This document shows, piece by piece, positions 1 to 5,049 of a stretch of DNA of 5,049 bases; position 1 is the first letter of the stretch; each line of letters opens with the position of its first letter. Position numbers and translations under genes: made by a program. The DNA comes from an uncultured Varibaculum sp. (GTDB taxonomy: Bacteria > Actinomycetota > Actinomycetes > Actinomycetales > Actinomycetaceae). The notes beneath the pieces were generated by a model. The model searched no databases and was not told where the DNA came from. It saw only the letters and a program-made list of their open reading frames with translations. The stretch is from positions 1 through 5,049 of the forward strand of contig NZ_CABTZZ010000063.1 in the NCBI RefSeq assembly GCF_902489465.1. Direction: 5' to 3'.

Positions 1-13
1 TAGACAAATACGA

Positions 14-37
14 TCTATAATATACACTCTATAATAT
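14..37 (+). repeat. Direct repeat TCTATAATAT, two copies 14 bp apart
   Basis: TCTATAATAT occurs at 14-23 and again at 28-37, and each copy contains a perfect TATAAT hexamer. They could be alternative -10 elements, an AT-rich protein-binding site, or chance in a stretch this poor in GC. No well-spaced plus-strand -35 is visible for either, since TAGACA at 1-6 is 9 and 23 bp away. Confidence 0.45.
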
Positions 38-38
38 T

Positions 39-89
39 TAATGTCTAAATTACTTACAATTTAAAAATAAATAAATTTACTAGACATTA
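39..89. repeat. Spaced 9-bp inverted repeat TAATGTCTA / TAGACATTA
   Basis: TAATGTCTA at 39-47 and TAGACATTA at 81-89 are perfect reverse complements. Their centres are 42 bp apart, about four turns of B-DNA, so both would lie on the same helix face. Each arm contains TAGACA reading outward, resembling a -35 box. A further TAGACA lies at 1-6. Seen directly: the repeat and its spacing. Inferred: an operator or divergent -35 pair. AT-rich DNA yields such matches by chance more easily than average DNA. Confidence 0.45.
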
Positions 90-122
90 CACGTTGCACT
101 GTATATGGGTTTGGGGGTTGAA

Positions 123-719
123 ATGAAACCGTCTTGGCTGGTGATTGGCCTGGGCAATCCAGGAGAAAAATACGCGGGAACCCGCCATAATGCCGGTCAT
201 CTGACGATTGACCACTTGGCACAAGCCCAAGGAGAACAGCTACGACGCCATAAAACCGGCTGCCAGGTAGCAACTTTACACCTGGGAATGCTAGGCACTC
301 CCGGGCCGGCGGTGTACCTGGCGAAGCTGGATTCCTATATGAATACCTCAGGAATTCCCACCGCTAAACTGGTGAAGTTTTTCGGGATTGACCCCGCACA
401 AAACTTGCTGATAGTCCACGATGAACTGGATCTAGCTGCCTACGATTTACGGCTTAAACGCGGAGGCGGCGAAGGCGGTCACAACGGTCTGCGCTCCATC
501 AGTCAGAACCTGGGAACTAAAGACTATGCGCGCCTGCGGATCGGGATTGGTCGTCCTCATCCTCGGCAAAATCCCGCCGACTATGTGCTTTCCCGTTTTC
601 CCCGCGGGGAACAAGGAGCCCTTAAAGAGGCTTTAGAGCGCGCTGGACAAGCGATAACCGAAGTGGTGACCCAGGGTTTTATACGGGCGCAACAGCGTCT
701 GAACTCTCACGATTTTTAG
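123..719 (+). CDS. pth: Peptidyl-tRNA hydrolase
   Basis: Pth cleaves the ester bond of peptidyl-tRNAs that drop off ribosomes, recycling tRNA in the cytoplasm. The 198-residue product matches the bacterial Pth family in length and motifs: GLGNPG near the N-terminus (Asn12), TRHNAG with catalytic His22, YMNTSG with Asn74, HDELDL with Asp100, and the GGGEGGHNG loop with His120 and Asn121, followed by RLRIGIGRP. By alignment to the E. coli enzyme these correspond to Asn10, His20, Asn68, Asp93, His113 and Asn114, so the active site is complete. I chose ATG 123 because a G-run (113-117) sits just upstream and the domain begins at once. An in-frame ATG at 105 would add six residues (MGLGVE) but has no ribosome binding site. 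The gene is preceded by AT-rich DNA and converges with the lipoprotein gene, so it appears to be transcribed separately from rimP-nusA. Confidence 0.96.
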   Translation: MKPSWLVIGLGNPGEKYAGTRHNAGHLTIDHLAQAQGEQLRRHKTGCQVATLHLGMLGTPGPAVYLAKLDSYMNTSGIPTAKLVKFFGIDPAQNLLIVHDELDLAAYDLRLKRGGGEGGHNGLRSISQNLGTKDYARLRIGIGRPHPRQNPADYVLSRFPRGEQGALKEALERAGQAITEVVTQGFIRAQQRLNSHDF

Positions 720-721
720 TA

Positions 722-752
722 CCGTTAAATGGGTAGCTACCCTAGTTATCGG
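722..752. terminator. Palindrome-centred imperfect hairpin between convergent genes, possible terminator
   Basis: A perfect 12-bp palindrome, GGGTAGCTACCC, lies at 731-742, just after the pth stop and touching the stop codon of the minus-strand gene. It can be extended to an imperfect stem by TAA 726-728 with TTA 746-748 and CCG 722-724 with CGG 750-752. The position between two converging 3' ends fits a bidirectional terminator. No clear T-tract follows on either strand, so it is not a canonical intrinsic terminator. Confidence 0.35.
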
Positions 753-1851
753 CTGAGGCAGGGCTGGTTTTTACTTTCGCGTCGTTCGCGGTCAGCCCGG
801 GGAGCGGTCCCGCATCATGCCCTAATTGGGCTTGTAAATCCACCAAACTAGCCAGGGTGGGAGATAGTAGTGCCTGTTGCACATCCGGAACCAGGGGAAG
901 TAAATCCATCTGCACTTGGCAGGCAAGCCCTATCCCTTTCGCAATTGCGGGCTTATCGGCACCGCTAAAACCGGAGTAGGGCTGATAGGCCGCTTCGCGC
1001 GGATCAGAATCTAACTGAGCGACTAGCTGTTGTATCTGGCGCAGCAGCAGGGGAGTGAGCACGTTAGAAACCAGGTTTTTTAACTGTATATCCTGGCTTT
1101 GCGCAACATTTTTCTCGATATTAAAGCGCAGGGAATCCAGTTGTTTAATACTGCGGGAAATCTCGTTTTTTTGCTGCTGACTTAAGGGTCTGTTGGCTTG
1201 ATTCTGCTGGGTTTTGGCGGCTGGGGTGGCGGGGTGCCACTTACCTTCCCGGTAGCTTTGCGTCGCCAGCGGGGTGGTTTGGGCAGGCGGTAGTGTTAGG
1301 GAAGAAGCAGCCGCGATTTGCTTGCTTTCCCGCTCCATAGCCACCCCGGTAGCGAATAGCACTTTTGCTAAGTCCTCGGTTTCCTCAGCGCGCGCGGTAT
1401 CGTCCTCATTGCCCCCACTAGCGGCTAGCTGCTGGCGCGATAGTAAAATAAGTGCCCCGGCGTCATTTAAGATATCAGCCTGGCAATCTGCCAGTTTATG
1501 GACTAAGGCTTGTCCATTTCCGGGGACGCGATAGTCAGCAGGCTCTGGCAGGTTCTCTGATTTTCCTTTGCCTGAAAGTTTCACTTCCTGGGTAGGCCAG
1601 CGTTGCCCCAGAACTTTACTGCGGGCGGTGAAATGATTTTTGAATCCTGCTAGCTTCGGGTCAGAGCCAAAAACAGTTTCGATGCCGCTGGTGATAGCTT
1701 CTTGACAGGAACTGGCGCGATAGCGTGCCATCTGGGTTAGGCTCGCGGTGATTGAGTCGCCGGAACCATCATCAATCCGCACCCCGCAGCCAGAAAGGCT
1801 CAGCGAAGCAACTAACAGCCCAGTAAGGGGCACAATCCAGGTTTTTTTCAT
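742..1851 (-). CDS. Predicted lipoprotein of unknown function
   Basis: The 369-residue product has a textbook lipoprotein signal: MKK, a hydrophobic core, and the lipobox L-S-G-C with the lipidated Cys at residue 22. It is therefore predicted to be exported and anchored to the outer face of the membrane. The mature part is Ala/Gln/Ser/Leu-rich with likely alpha-helical stretches around 117-185 and 225-285, a Pro/Thr/Gln-rich linker around 187-225, and a polar low-complexity tail. Other cysteines are at 49, 123 and 311. ATG 1851 was chosen because it places the signal peptide at the N-terminus. An upstream in-frame ATG at 1980 would overlap rimP, and one at 1878 adds nine residues. No good Shine-Dalgarno precedes any of the three. 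I do not recognise the family. Mycobacteria also have uncharacterised genes next to rimP, including a DUF4439 ferritin-like one, but I see no convincing similarity. It diverges from rimP and converges on pth. Confidence 0.85.
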   Translation of the reverse strand: MKKTWIVPLTGLLVASLSLSGCGVRIDDGSGDSITASLTQMARYRASSCQEAITSGIETVFGSDPKLAGFKNHFTARSKVLGQRWPTQEVKLSGKGKSENLPEPADYRVPGNGQALVHKLADCQADILNDAGALILLSRQQLAASGGNEDDTARAEETEDLAKVLFATGVAMERESKQIAAASSLTLPPAQTTPLATQSYREGKWHPATPAAKTQQNQANRPLSQQQKNEISRSIKQLDSLRFNIEKNVAQSQDIQLKNLVSNVLTPLLLRQIQQLVAQLDSDPREAAYQPYSGFSGADKPAIAKGIGLACQVQMDLLPLVPDVQQALLSPTLASLVDLQAQLGHDAGPLPGLTANDAKVKTSPASADN

Positions 1852-1925
1852 CAAAGTTAAGTTTGCCACGGGTAACATGTTTTTTGAAATGATAAAACTG
1901 TGAGGCGAACAAGAGACGAGGAAAA
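1852..1925. promoter_or_regulatory. Divergent intergenic region between the lipoprotein gene and rimP
   Basis: These 74 bp separate two genes that point away from each other, so promoters for both the rimP-nusA unit and the lipoprotein should lie here or within the gene starts. On the plus strand the best candidate is an extended -10-like TGATAAAAC at 1890-1898, without a recognisable -35 at normal spacing. No convincing minus-strand promoter is visible. The rimP Shine-Dalgarno is GAGGA at 1918-1922. The promoter assignment rests mainly on gene orientation. Confidence 0.4.
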
Positions 1926-2390
1926 ATGACGAAACCGAGCACCAATTTGGAAAATGAACTTGTTGATCTGCTGCGCCCAAATTGTGAAGCGGCCGGCCTT
2001 TACCTAGAGGAAGTATCGTTAAAGCGAGCCGGGAAATACACTCGTCTGGTGGTGACGGTGGATTTACCTCGCGGACCGGGCGCTGTGAATGAAGAACAGC
2101 TTTCGCAGGTAACTTTGGAGATTTCCCGGCATTTAGATGAAGCTGACCCGATTAAAGGAACCTATAACCTGGAGGTCTCTACCCCGGGGATTGAGCGTCC
2201 CTTAAAGGAGGAACGCCAGTTTTCTAGGGCAATCGGGCATCGCGTAAAGGTGAAAATATGTGATGGTACCCGCGAAGAGGGTAAGCTGGTGGATACAACA
2301 ACTGAAGACATCGAATTGGAAACTGCCGCTGGCCGGCGCACTATCGCTTTAGCAGATATTACGCACGCCCAAATGGTGGTGCAGTTCTAA
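1926..2390 (+). CDS. rimP: Ribosome maturation factor RimP
   Basis: RimP binds the immature 30S subunit and is needed for its late assembly. The 154-residue product has the family signature LEVSTPGIERPL at residues 82-93, ending the N-terminal alpha/beta domain. The region EEVSLKRAGKYTRLVVTVD (28-46) precedes it, and an SH3-like beta domain follows from about 97 to the end (GHRVKVKI, GKLVDTTTEDIELE). Its length is typical. ATG 1926 follows GAGGA at 1918-1922 and gives an N-terminus starting with the first expected helix. nusA starts 17 bp downstream on the same strand, so the two are very likely cotranscribed, as in most bacteria where RimP (formerly YhbC/P15A) precedes NusA. No frameshift or missing segment is seen. 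Confidence 0.96.
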   Translation: MTKPSTNLENELVDLLRPNCEAAGLYLEEVSLKRAGKYTRLVVTVDLPRGPGAVNEEQLSQVTLEISRHLDEADPIKGTYNLEVSTPGIERPLKEERQFSRAIGHRVKVKICDGTREEGKLVDTTTEDIELETAAGRRTIALADITHAQMVVQF

Positions 2391-2407
2391 GGCTCGTAAG
2401 GAGCATC

Positions 2408-3400
2408 ATGGATATTGATATGGCCGCTTTACGAATGGTAGAAGCGGAGAAGGGCGTCAGTCTCGATACCCTTATGGCTGCTATCGAAGACGCTTTACTA
2501 AAGGCGTACCACAATGCCCCGGGAGCACTTGAGGACGCGCGGGTAGAAGTCGATCGCAAAAATGGCCATGTAATGGTGATGGCAGCGGAGATCGATGAGG
2601 ACGGCAATAAGATCGGCGAATTTGATGACACTCCGTCAGGGTTCGGGCGGATCGCTACTACCACTGCCCGCTCCATTATTATGCAGCGGCTACGGGAGGC
2701 CGAGGACGAGCAGGTGTTGGGCTCTTTTAGAGACAAAAAGGGAGAAGTGGTTTCCGGGATTATCCAGCAGAGCCGAGATAAAGATGTCGTGGTGGTAAAA
2801 GTTGGCGAATTCGAGGCGGTTTTGCCGAAAGCCGAACAGGTTCCGGGAGAGCAATATCGTCACGGGCAGTGGATCCGGGCAGTAGTGGTAAAAACTACGC
2901 TGGGTGAAAAAGGGGCACGGATCGAGGTTTCGCGCCGCCACCCGGATCTGGTGCGGGGGCTGTTTTCTCGGGAAGTTCCGGAGATCACCTCGGGAGATGT
3001 GGTGATTGAGTCGGTGGCGCGAGAGGCTGGCTACCGTACCAAGATCGCGGTGCGTTCTGCTCGTCCCAATATCAATGCTAAAGGGGCTTGTATCGGGCCG
3101 ATGGGACGGCGAGTGCGAGCCGTGATGAATGAGCTTAACCACGAAAAAATCGATATTATCGATTATTCCGAGGACGTGGCTACTTTCGTTGCTAATGCGC
3201 TCTCACCTGCGCATGTTACGTCTGTCACGGTAGAACCAGCCGAGCATGTATTGGCACATGTGGTGGTACCAGATTTCCAGCTTTCATTAGCTATCGGCAA
3301 AGAAGGACAAAACGCGCGTCTAGCTGCTCGTTTAACGGGAGCAAAGATTGATATTAGGTCTGATATGGAACCTGAAACAGCCAGTGAGGAAGCGCAATAA
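2408..3400 (+). CDS. nusA: Transcription termination/antitermination factor NusA
   Basis: NusA binds RNA polymerase and nascent RNA and modulates pausing, intrinsic termination and antitermination. The 330-residue product shows the bacterial order: an N-terminal polymerase-binding domain (about 1-108); an S1 domain (about 111-178, starting KGEVVSGII); KH1 with the GPMG loop at 230-233 inside GACIGPMGRRVRAV; and KH2 with GKEG at 297-300 inside SLAIGKEGQNARLAARLTG. The protein ends about ten residues after KH2, so it lacks the acidic C-terminal repeats of the E. coli protein. Such a short form is usual in actinobacteria and Gram-positives. The start is supported by TAAGGAG at 2397-2403, four bases before ATG. 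It follows rimP by 17 bp. Its stop codon TAA lies inside one arm of an inverted repeat (3391-3450), and the next gene, infB, is 304 nt away instead of being tightly linked. Confidence 0.97.
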   Translation: MDIDMAALRMVEAEKGVSLDTLMAAIEDALLKAYHNAPGALEDARVEVDRKNGHVMVMAAEIDEDGNKIGEFDDTPSGFGRIATTTARSIIMQRLREAEDEQVLGSFRDKKGEVVSGIIQQSRDKDVVVVKVGEFEAVLPKAEQVPGEQYRHGQWIRAVVVKTTLGEKGARIEVSRRHPDLVRGLFSREVPEITSGDVVIESVAREAGYRTKIAVRSARPNINAKGACIGPMGRRVRAVMNELNHEKIDIIDYSEDVATFVANALSPAHVTSVTVEPAEHVLAHVVVPDFQLSLAIGKEGQNARLAARLTGAKIDIRSDMEPETASEEAQ

Positions 3401-3450
3401 CCGATTTCTGTGTGCTCGCCCTACTGTAGGTGGCTTCGGCTTATTGCGCT
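3391..3450 (+). repeat. Inverted repeat spanning the nusA stop codon
   Basis: AGCGCAATAA at 3391-3400 and TTATTGCGCT at 3441-3450 are perfect 10-bp reverse complements. After one bulged base the stem continues with CCG 3401-3403 and CGG 3437-3439. A small inner hairpin, CCTA-CTG-TAGG, can form at about 3420-3430. The nusA stop codon is inside the 5' arm. No T-tract follows, so this does not look like an intrinsic terminator. It may protect the mRNA end or be a protein-binding structure; both are inference. Confidence 0.5.
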
Positions 3451-3497
3451 CAAGGCGCTAGTATAGATATCGGAACCTAACTTTGGTTGCAATGGAC

Positions 3498-3535
3498 GCA
3501 CCGGTTCTAGGCTTTGCCTCGGCCGGTGCTTTCTT
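3498..3535 (+). terminator. Candidate intrinsic terminator or attenuator between nusA and infB
   Basis: GCACCGG at 3498-3504 pairs perfectly with CCGGTGC at 3523-3529. The stem continues imperfectly inward through TCTAGGC and GCCTCGG to a TTT loop. TTTCTT follows immediately at 3530-3535, giving the GC-rich stem plus U-rich tail of a Rho-independent terminator. The tail is short and interrupted by a C, so termination may be partial. The position, 98 nt after nusA and 170 nt before infB, suggests that infB is either attenuated or transcribed from its own promoter. Confidence 0.55.
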
Positions 3536-3668
3536 GTGACTAGGCTAGGGTCGTTTAAGTAAGGTTACCGGCATCTACCCCCAGTGGATGCCCGATACAG
3601 GAAAGCAGGGTTGGAAGCTGATGGTCACCCGATGAGCAACCAGCGATGATCTGCCAATTTAAGCAATA

Positions 3669-3695
3669 GCCTGCTCCATGCTGGGCAGGCCAGCA
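3669..3695 (+). promoter_or_regulatory. Two mutually exclusive hairpins abutting the infB ribosome binding site
   Basis: GCCTGCTC at 3669-3676 can pair with GGGCAGGC at 3683-3690 (eight pairs, one T-G) around a 6-nt loop. Alternatively TGCTGG at 3679-3684 can pair with CCAGCA at 3690-3695 around a 5-nt loop. The two share bases 3679-3690, so only one can form at a time. The second reaches the first base of the AAGGAG ribosome binding site (3695-3700) while the first leaves the site fully free. This could tune infB translation, but no ligand or protein is indicated. Confidence 0.4.
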
Positions 3696-3700
3696 AGGAG
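3695..3700 (+). promoter_or_regulatory. infB ribosome binding site fixing the GTG start
   Basis: AAGGAG ends four bases before GTG at 3705-3707. This site, together with the conserved IF2 N-terminus MAKLRVHELAKELG that begins at this codon, decides the non-ATG start. Confidence 0.85.
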
Positions 3701-3704
3701 AATT

Positions 3705-5049
3705 GTGGCAAAACTTAGAGTTCATGAGTTAGCGAAAGAGCTCGGAACCACTTCGAAAATTGTGCTGCAGGCACTAAAAGAGTCGGGGGAGTTCGTTAAA
3801 AGCGCGTCCTCGACTATTGAGGCTCCGGTGGCGCGCAAAATGCGAGAGCATTTTGCCAAGCTAGCGGAAGAGGTAGAAACGGCAGCACCCAAGGTGAAAG
3901 CGGCAAAGAAGAAAGTCGCTAGTTCCGCCGCTAAAACCAAAGTTGCGAAGGCGCGGGCGGCTAAGGACGCGAAAGTAGCTGCCCCCAAACCGGCGGATTC
4001 AAAAGAGCCGGAAAGCGATGCGGCTAAGGCGCAGCCGGAGAATAAAGTAGAAGCGCCTACCCCTGCTAAAAAACCTGCCACTAGCGCAGCGCCTAAACCA
4101 GGGCCGAAGCCGGCCGCTAAGCCGGCTGCGAAACCAGCCAAGGCGAAGTCGCCTGAAAAATCGGCGCGTCCAGGTCCTAAACCCGGTAAGACGGGTGCTA
4201 AACCTGGCCCCAAACCGGCTCCGCGTCCGGGCGGTCCGCGCCCGGGTAACAATCCTTTTGCTTCAGCGCAGGGAATGCCGCGTCCGGGCGGTCCGCGCCC
4301 AGGAAATAATCCTTTTGCTTCAGCGCAGGGAATGCCGCGTCCAGGCGGCAGTTCTGGTGGGCAACGTAAGAACGCCGGTCGGGGTCGTCCCGGGCGGGGA
4401 AATCGGCGTGGCTCGAGTGCAACTCCAAATGTGATGCCGGCGCATTCTGCGACGGCTCCTATGATGGATCAACCGGCTCCCTCCCGCGGTCAGCGCCGCG
4501 GTGGAGGTGGGCAAGGTGGTCCTGGTGGTTCTGGCGGTCCGGGTCGTCCCGGCGGCCACCGGATGAACAATCGTGGTCGCGGCGGTTTTGGTGCCACCCA
4601 AGGCGCATTCGGTCGCGGCGGATCCTCGAAAGCGAAACGCCGTAAGTCCAAACGCGCGAAACGCGCCGAGTATGAGCAACAAACTGCTCCCAAGATTGGC
4701 GGCGTGCAGGTTCCTCACGGGGATGGCTCTACGCCATTACGTCTGCGTTCGGGAGCTTCACTAGCGGATATGGCAGATCGGATCGATTGCGATCCCGCAT
4801 CCTTGGTGACTGTTCTCATGACCTTGGGGGAGATGGCTACCTCTAACCAGTCTTTGGACGAAGATACTTTGATGACCCTCGGTTCCGAACTGGGTTATCA
4901 AGTACAGGTAGTCTCGCCAGAGGACGAAGACCGCGAGCTGCTGGAATCCTTTGATATTGACCTGAAAGAGGAAGAGCAAAGCGATGAAGAGGACGCCCTG
5001 CCGCGTCCTCCGGTGGTTACGGTTATGGGTCACGTTGACCACGGTAAAA
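3705..5049 (+). CDS. infB: Translation initiation factor IF-2, N-terminal part (truncated by the window edge)
   Basis: IF2 is the GTPase that brings formylmethionyl-tRNA to the 30S subunit and promotes 50S joining. The window holds 448 complete codons. Residues 1-52 form an IF2_N domain (AKLRVHELAKELG, then SKIVLQALKESGEFVKSASST). Residues about 53-172 are a Lys/Ala/Pro-rich linker. Residues 173-305 are Pro/Gly/Arg-rich and include a 19-residue tandem repeat. A basic patch, KAKRRKSKRAKR, follows at 309-320. A second IF2_N-like domain lies at about 345-404 (LRLRSGASLADMADRI, then SELGYQVQVV). An acidic stretch then leads into PRPPVVTVMGHVDHGK, the G1 P-loop (442-448), where the sequence ends. 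The remaining GTPase and C-terminal domains lie outside; actinobacterial IF2 is usually about 900-1000 residues. The start is GTG with AAGGAG upstream. It has no in-frame stop, so truncation is due only to the window. Confidence 0.96.
   Translation, partial: MAKLRVHELAKELGTTSKIVLQALKESGEFVKSASSTIEAPVARKMREHFAKLAEEVETAAPKVKAAKKKVASSAAKTKVAKARAAKDAKVAAPKPADSKEPESDAAKAQPENKVEAPTPAKKPATSAAPKPGPKPAAKPAAKPAKAKSPEKSARPGPKPGKTGAKPGPKPAPRPGGPRPGNNPFASAQGMPRPGGPRPGNNPFASAQGMPRPGGSSGGQRKNAGRGRPGRGNRRGSSATPNVMPAHSATAPMMDQPAPSRGQRRGGGGQGGPGGSGGPGRPGGHRMNNRGRGGFGATQGAFGRGGSSKAKRRKSKRAKRAEYEQQTAPKIGGVQVPHGDGSTPLRLRSGASLADMADRIDCDPASLVTVLMTLGEMATSNQSLDEDTLMTLGSELGYQVQVVSPEDEDRELLESFDIDLKEEEQSDEEDALPRPPVVTVMGHVDHGK
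4221..4348 (+). repeat. 57-bp in-frame tandem repeat in infB
   Basis: A 57-bp unit occurs at 4221-4277 and 4278-4334, with a 14-base partial third copy at 4335-4348. It encodes 19 residues, beginning PRPGGPRPG and ending FASAQGM, in the disordered linker of IF2 (residues 173-210). The two full copies differ at only three bases, all silent (CCG/CCA, GGT/GGA, AAC/AAT), so the peptide repeat is exact. The unit length is a multiple of three, so copy number changes keep the frame. Confidence 0.92.

Larger units (their letters stand above)
1..104. promoter_or_regulatory. AT-rich intergenic region upstream of pth, probable promoter region
   Basis: Only about 22 of these 104 bases are G or C, in strong contrast to the coding DNA that follows. 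Two perfect TATAAT hexamers occur at 16-21 and 30-35. On the minus strand, TAGACA (47 to 42) and TATATT (24 to 19) are separated by exactly 17 bp, each 5/6 to the sigma-70-type consensus, which would drive a gene lying left of the window. On the plus strand, TAGACA (81-86) could act as a -35 for pth, but the best -10-like match downstream (TATATG, 102-107) leaves only 15 bp, so that promoter is weak. No coding region is visible here. The promoter role is inferred from sequence alone. Confidence 0.4.
3401..3704 (+). other. Gene-free nusA-infB interval, probable structured infB leader
   Basis: These 304 nt hold no gene that I can support. All plus-strand frames are broken by stops; the longest stretch reads on from the nusA frame and is interrupted at 3464. 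ylxR, the small RNA-binding protein gene commonly placed between nusA and infB, is not recognisable: no TCVGCR motif appears. The interval is rich in potential hairpins: 3391-3450, 3498-3535 (terminator-like), 3570-3592 (GGCATCT with GGATGCC), 3605-3654 (GCAG with CTGC enclosing GGTTG with CAACC) and 3669-3695. A possible -10 element TAGTAT lies at 3459-3464 but has no good -35. The tight succession of foldable segments suggests a regulated 5' leader for infB, which is inference. Confidence 0.5.

Noticed and set aside
105..122. Upstream in-frame ATG for pth adding six residues
   Set aside because: No ribosome binding site precedes it, while ATG 123 has a G-rich sequence just upstream and starts close to the conserved Pth fold.
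1852..1980. Longer version of the lipoprotein beginning at 1980 on the minus strand
   Set aside because: It would bury the signal peptide 43 residues inside the protein and overlap the start of rimP.
3401..3557. Possible decayed ylxR in the frame continuing from nusA (Cys-containing segments around a stop at 3464)
   Set aside because: The resemblance to YlxR is limited to scattered Cys, Arg and Gly residues. The TCVGCR and GRGAW-type motifs are absent, and there is a stop in between.
3589..3636. 15-codon ORF starting ATGCCC in the infB leader, as a leader peptide
   Set aside because: No ribosome binding site, no run of a regulatory codon, and such short ORFs are expected by chance.
3541..3704. 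tRNA or other known small RNA gene
   Set aside because: Hairpins are present, but there is no cloverleaf, no T-loop GGTTCGA-type motif and no CCA end.
3722..4252. Long minus-strand open frame opposite infB, rich in Gly, Ala and Leu
   Set aside because: It is the antisense shadow of the biased Lys/Ala/Pro codons of infB, with no domain or ribosome binding site.
4221..4348. CRISPR-like array
   Set aside because: The copies are contiguous with no spacers, are in frame, and encode part of IF2.
4195..4718. Overlapping frames on both strands across the infB repeat region
   Set aside because: They arise from low-complexity, GC-rich codon repetition in the genuine infB frame.

Overview
The window reads as chromosomal core DNA from an actinobacterium of moderate GC content. 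The evidence is a short NusA without C-terminal acidic repeats, an IF2 with a very long Lys/Ala/Pro then Gly/Arg-rich N-terminal extension, and the order rimP-nusA-infB. The mid-range GC points loosely to Actinomycetaceae (Actinomyces, Varibaculum or Mobiluncus relatives). That placement is inference; no rRNA or other marker is present.

Layout. Bases 1-104 are a very AT-rich intergenic stretch (about 21% G+C) with two TATAAT boxes and a spaced inverted repeat. pth (peptidyl-tRNA hydrolase) follows at 123-719 on the plus strand. A predicted lipoprotein of unknown function runs convergently at 1851-742 on the minus strand. A palindrome-centred imperfect hairpin lies between the two 3' ends. A 74-bp divergent gap separates the lipoprotein from rimP (1926-2390), which is followed after 17 bp by nusA (2408-3400). 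A 304-nt stretch without a gene then leads to infB, which starts with GTG at 3705 and is cut by the window edge at the lysine of the GTPase P-loop.

The plus-strand genes serve translation and transcription. RimP matures the 30S subunit, NusA controls pausing, termination and antitermination, IF2 delivers initiator tRNA, and Pth recycles peptidyl-tRNAs. The lipoprotein has no evident link to them.

I found no new defence system, mobile element or CRISPR array. The points most worth a second look are the nusA-infB gap and the AT-rich island. The gap lacks the ylxR gene often found there, and holds a terminator-like hairpin and a pair of mutually exclusive hairpins next to the infB ribosome binding site. 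The AT-rich island has TAGACA-containing 9-bp repeats whose centres are 42 bp apart.
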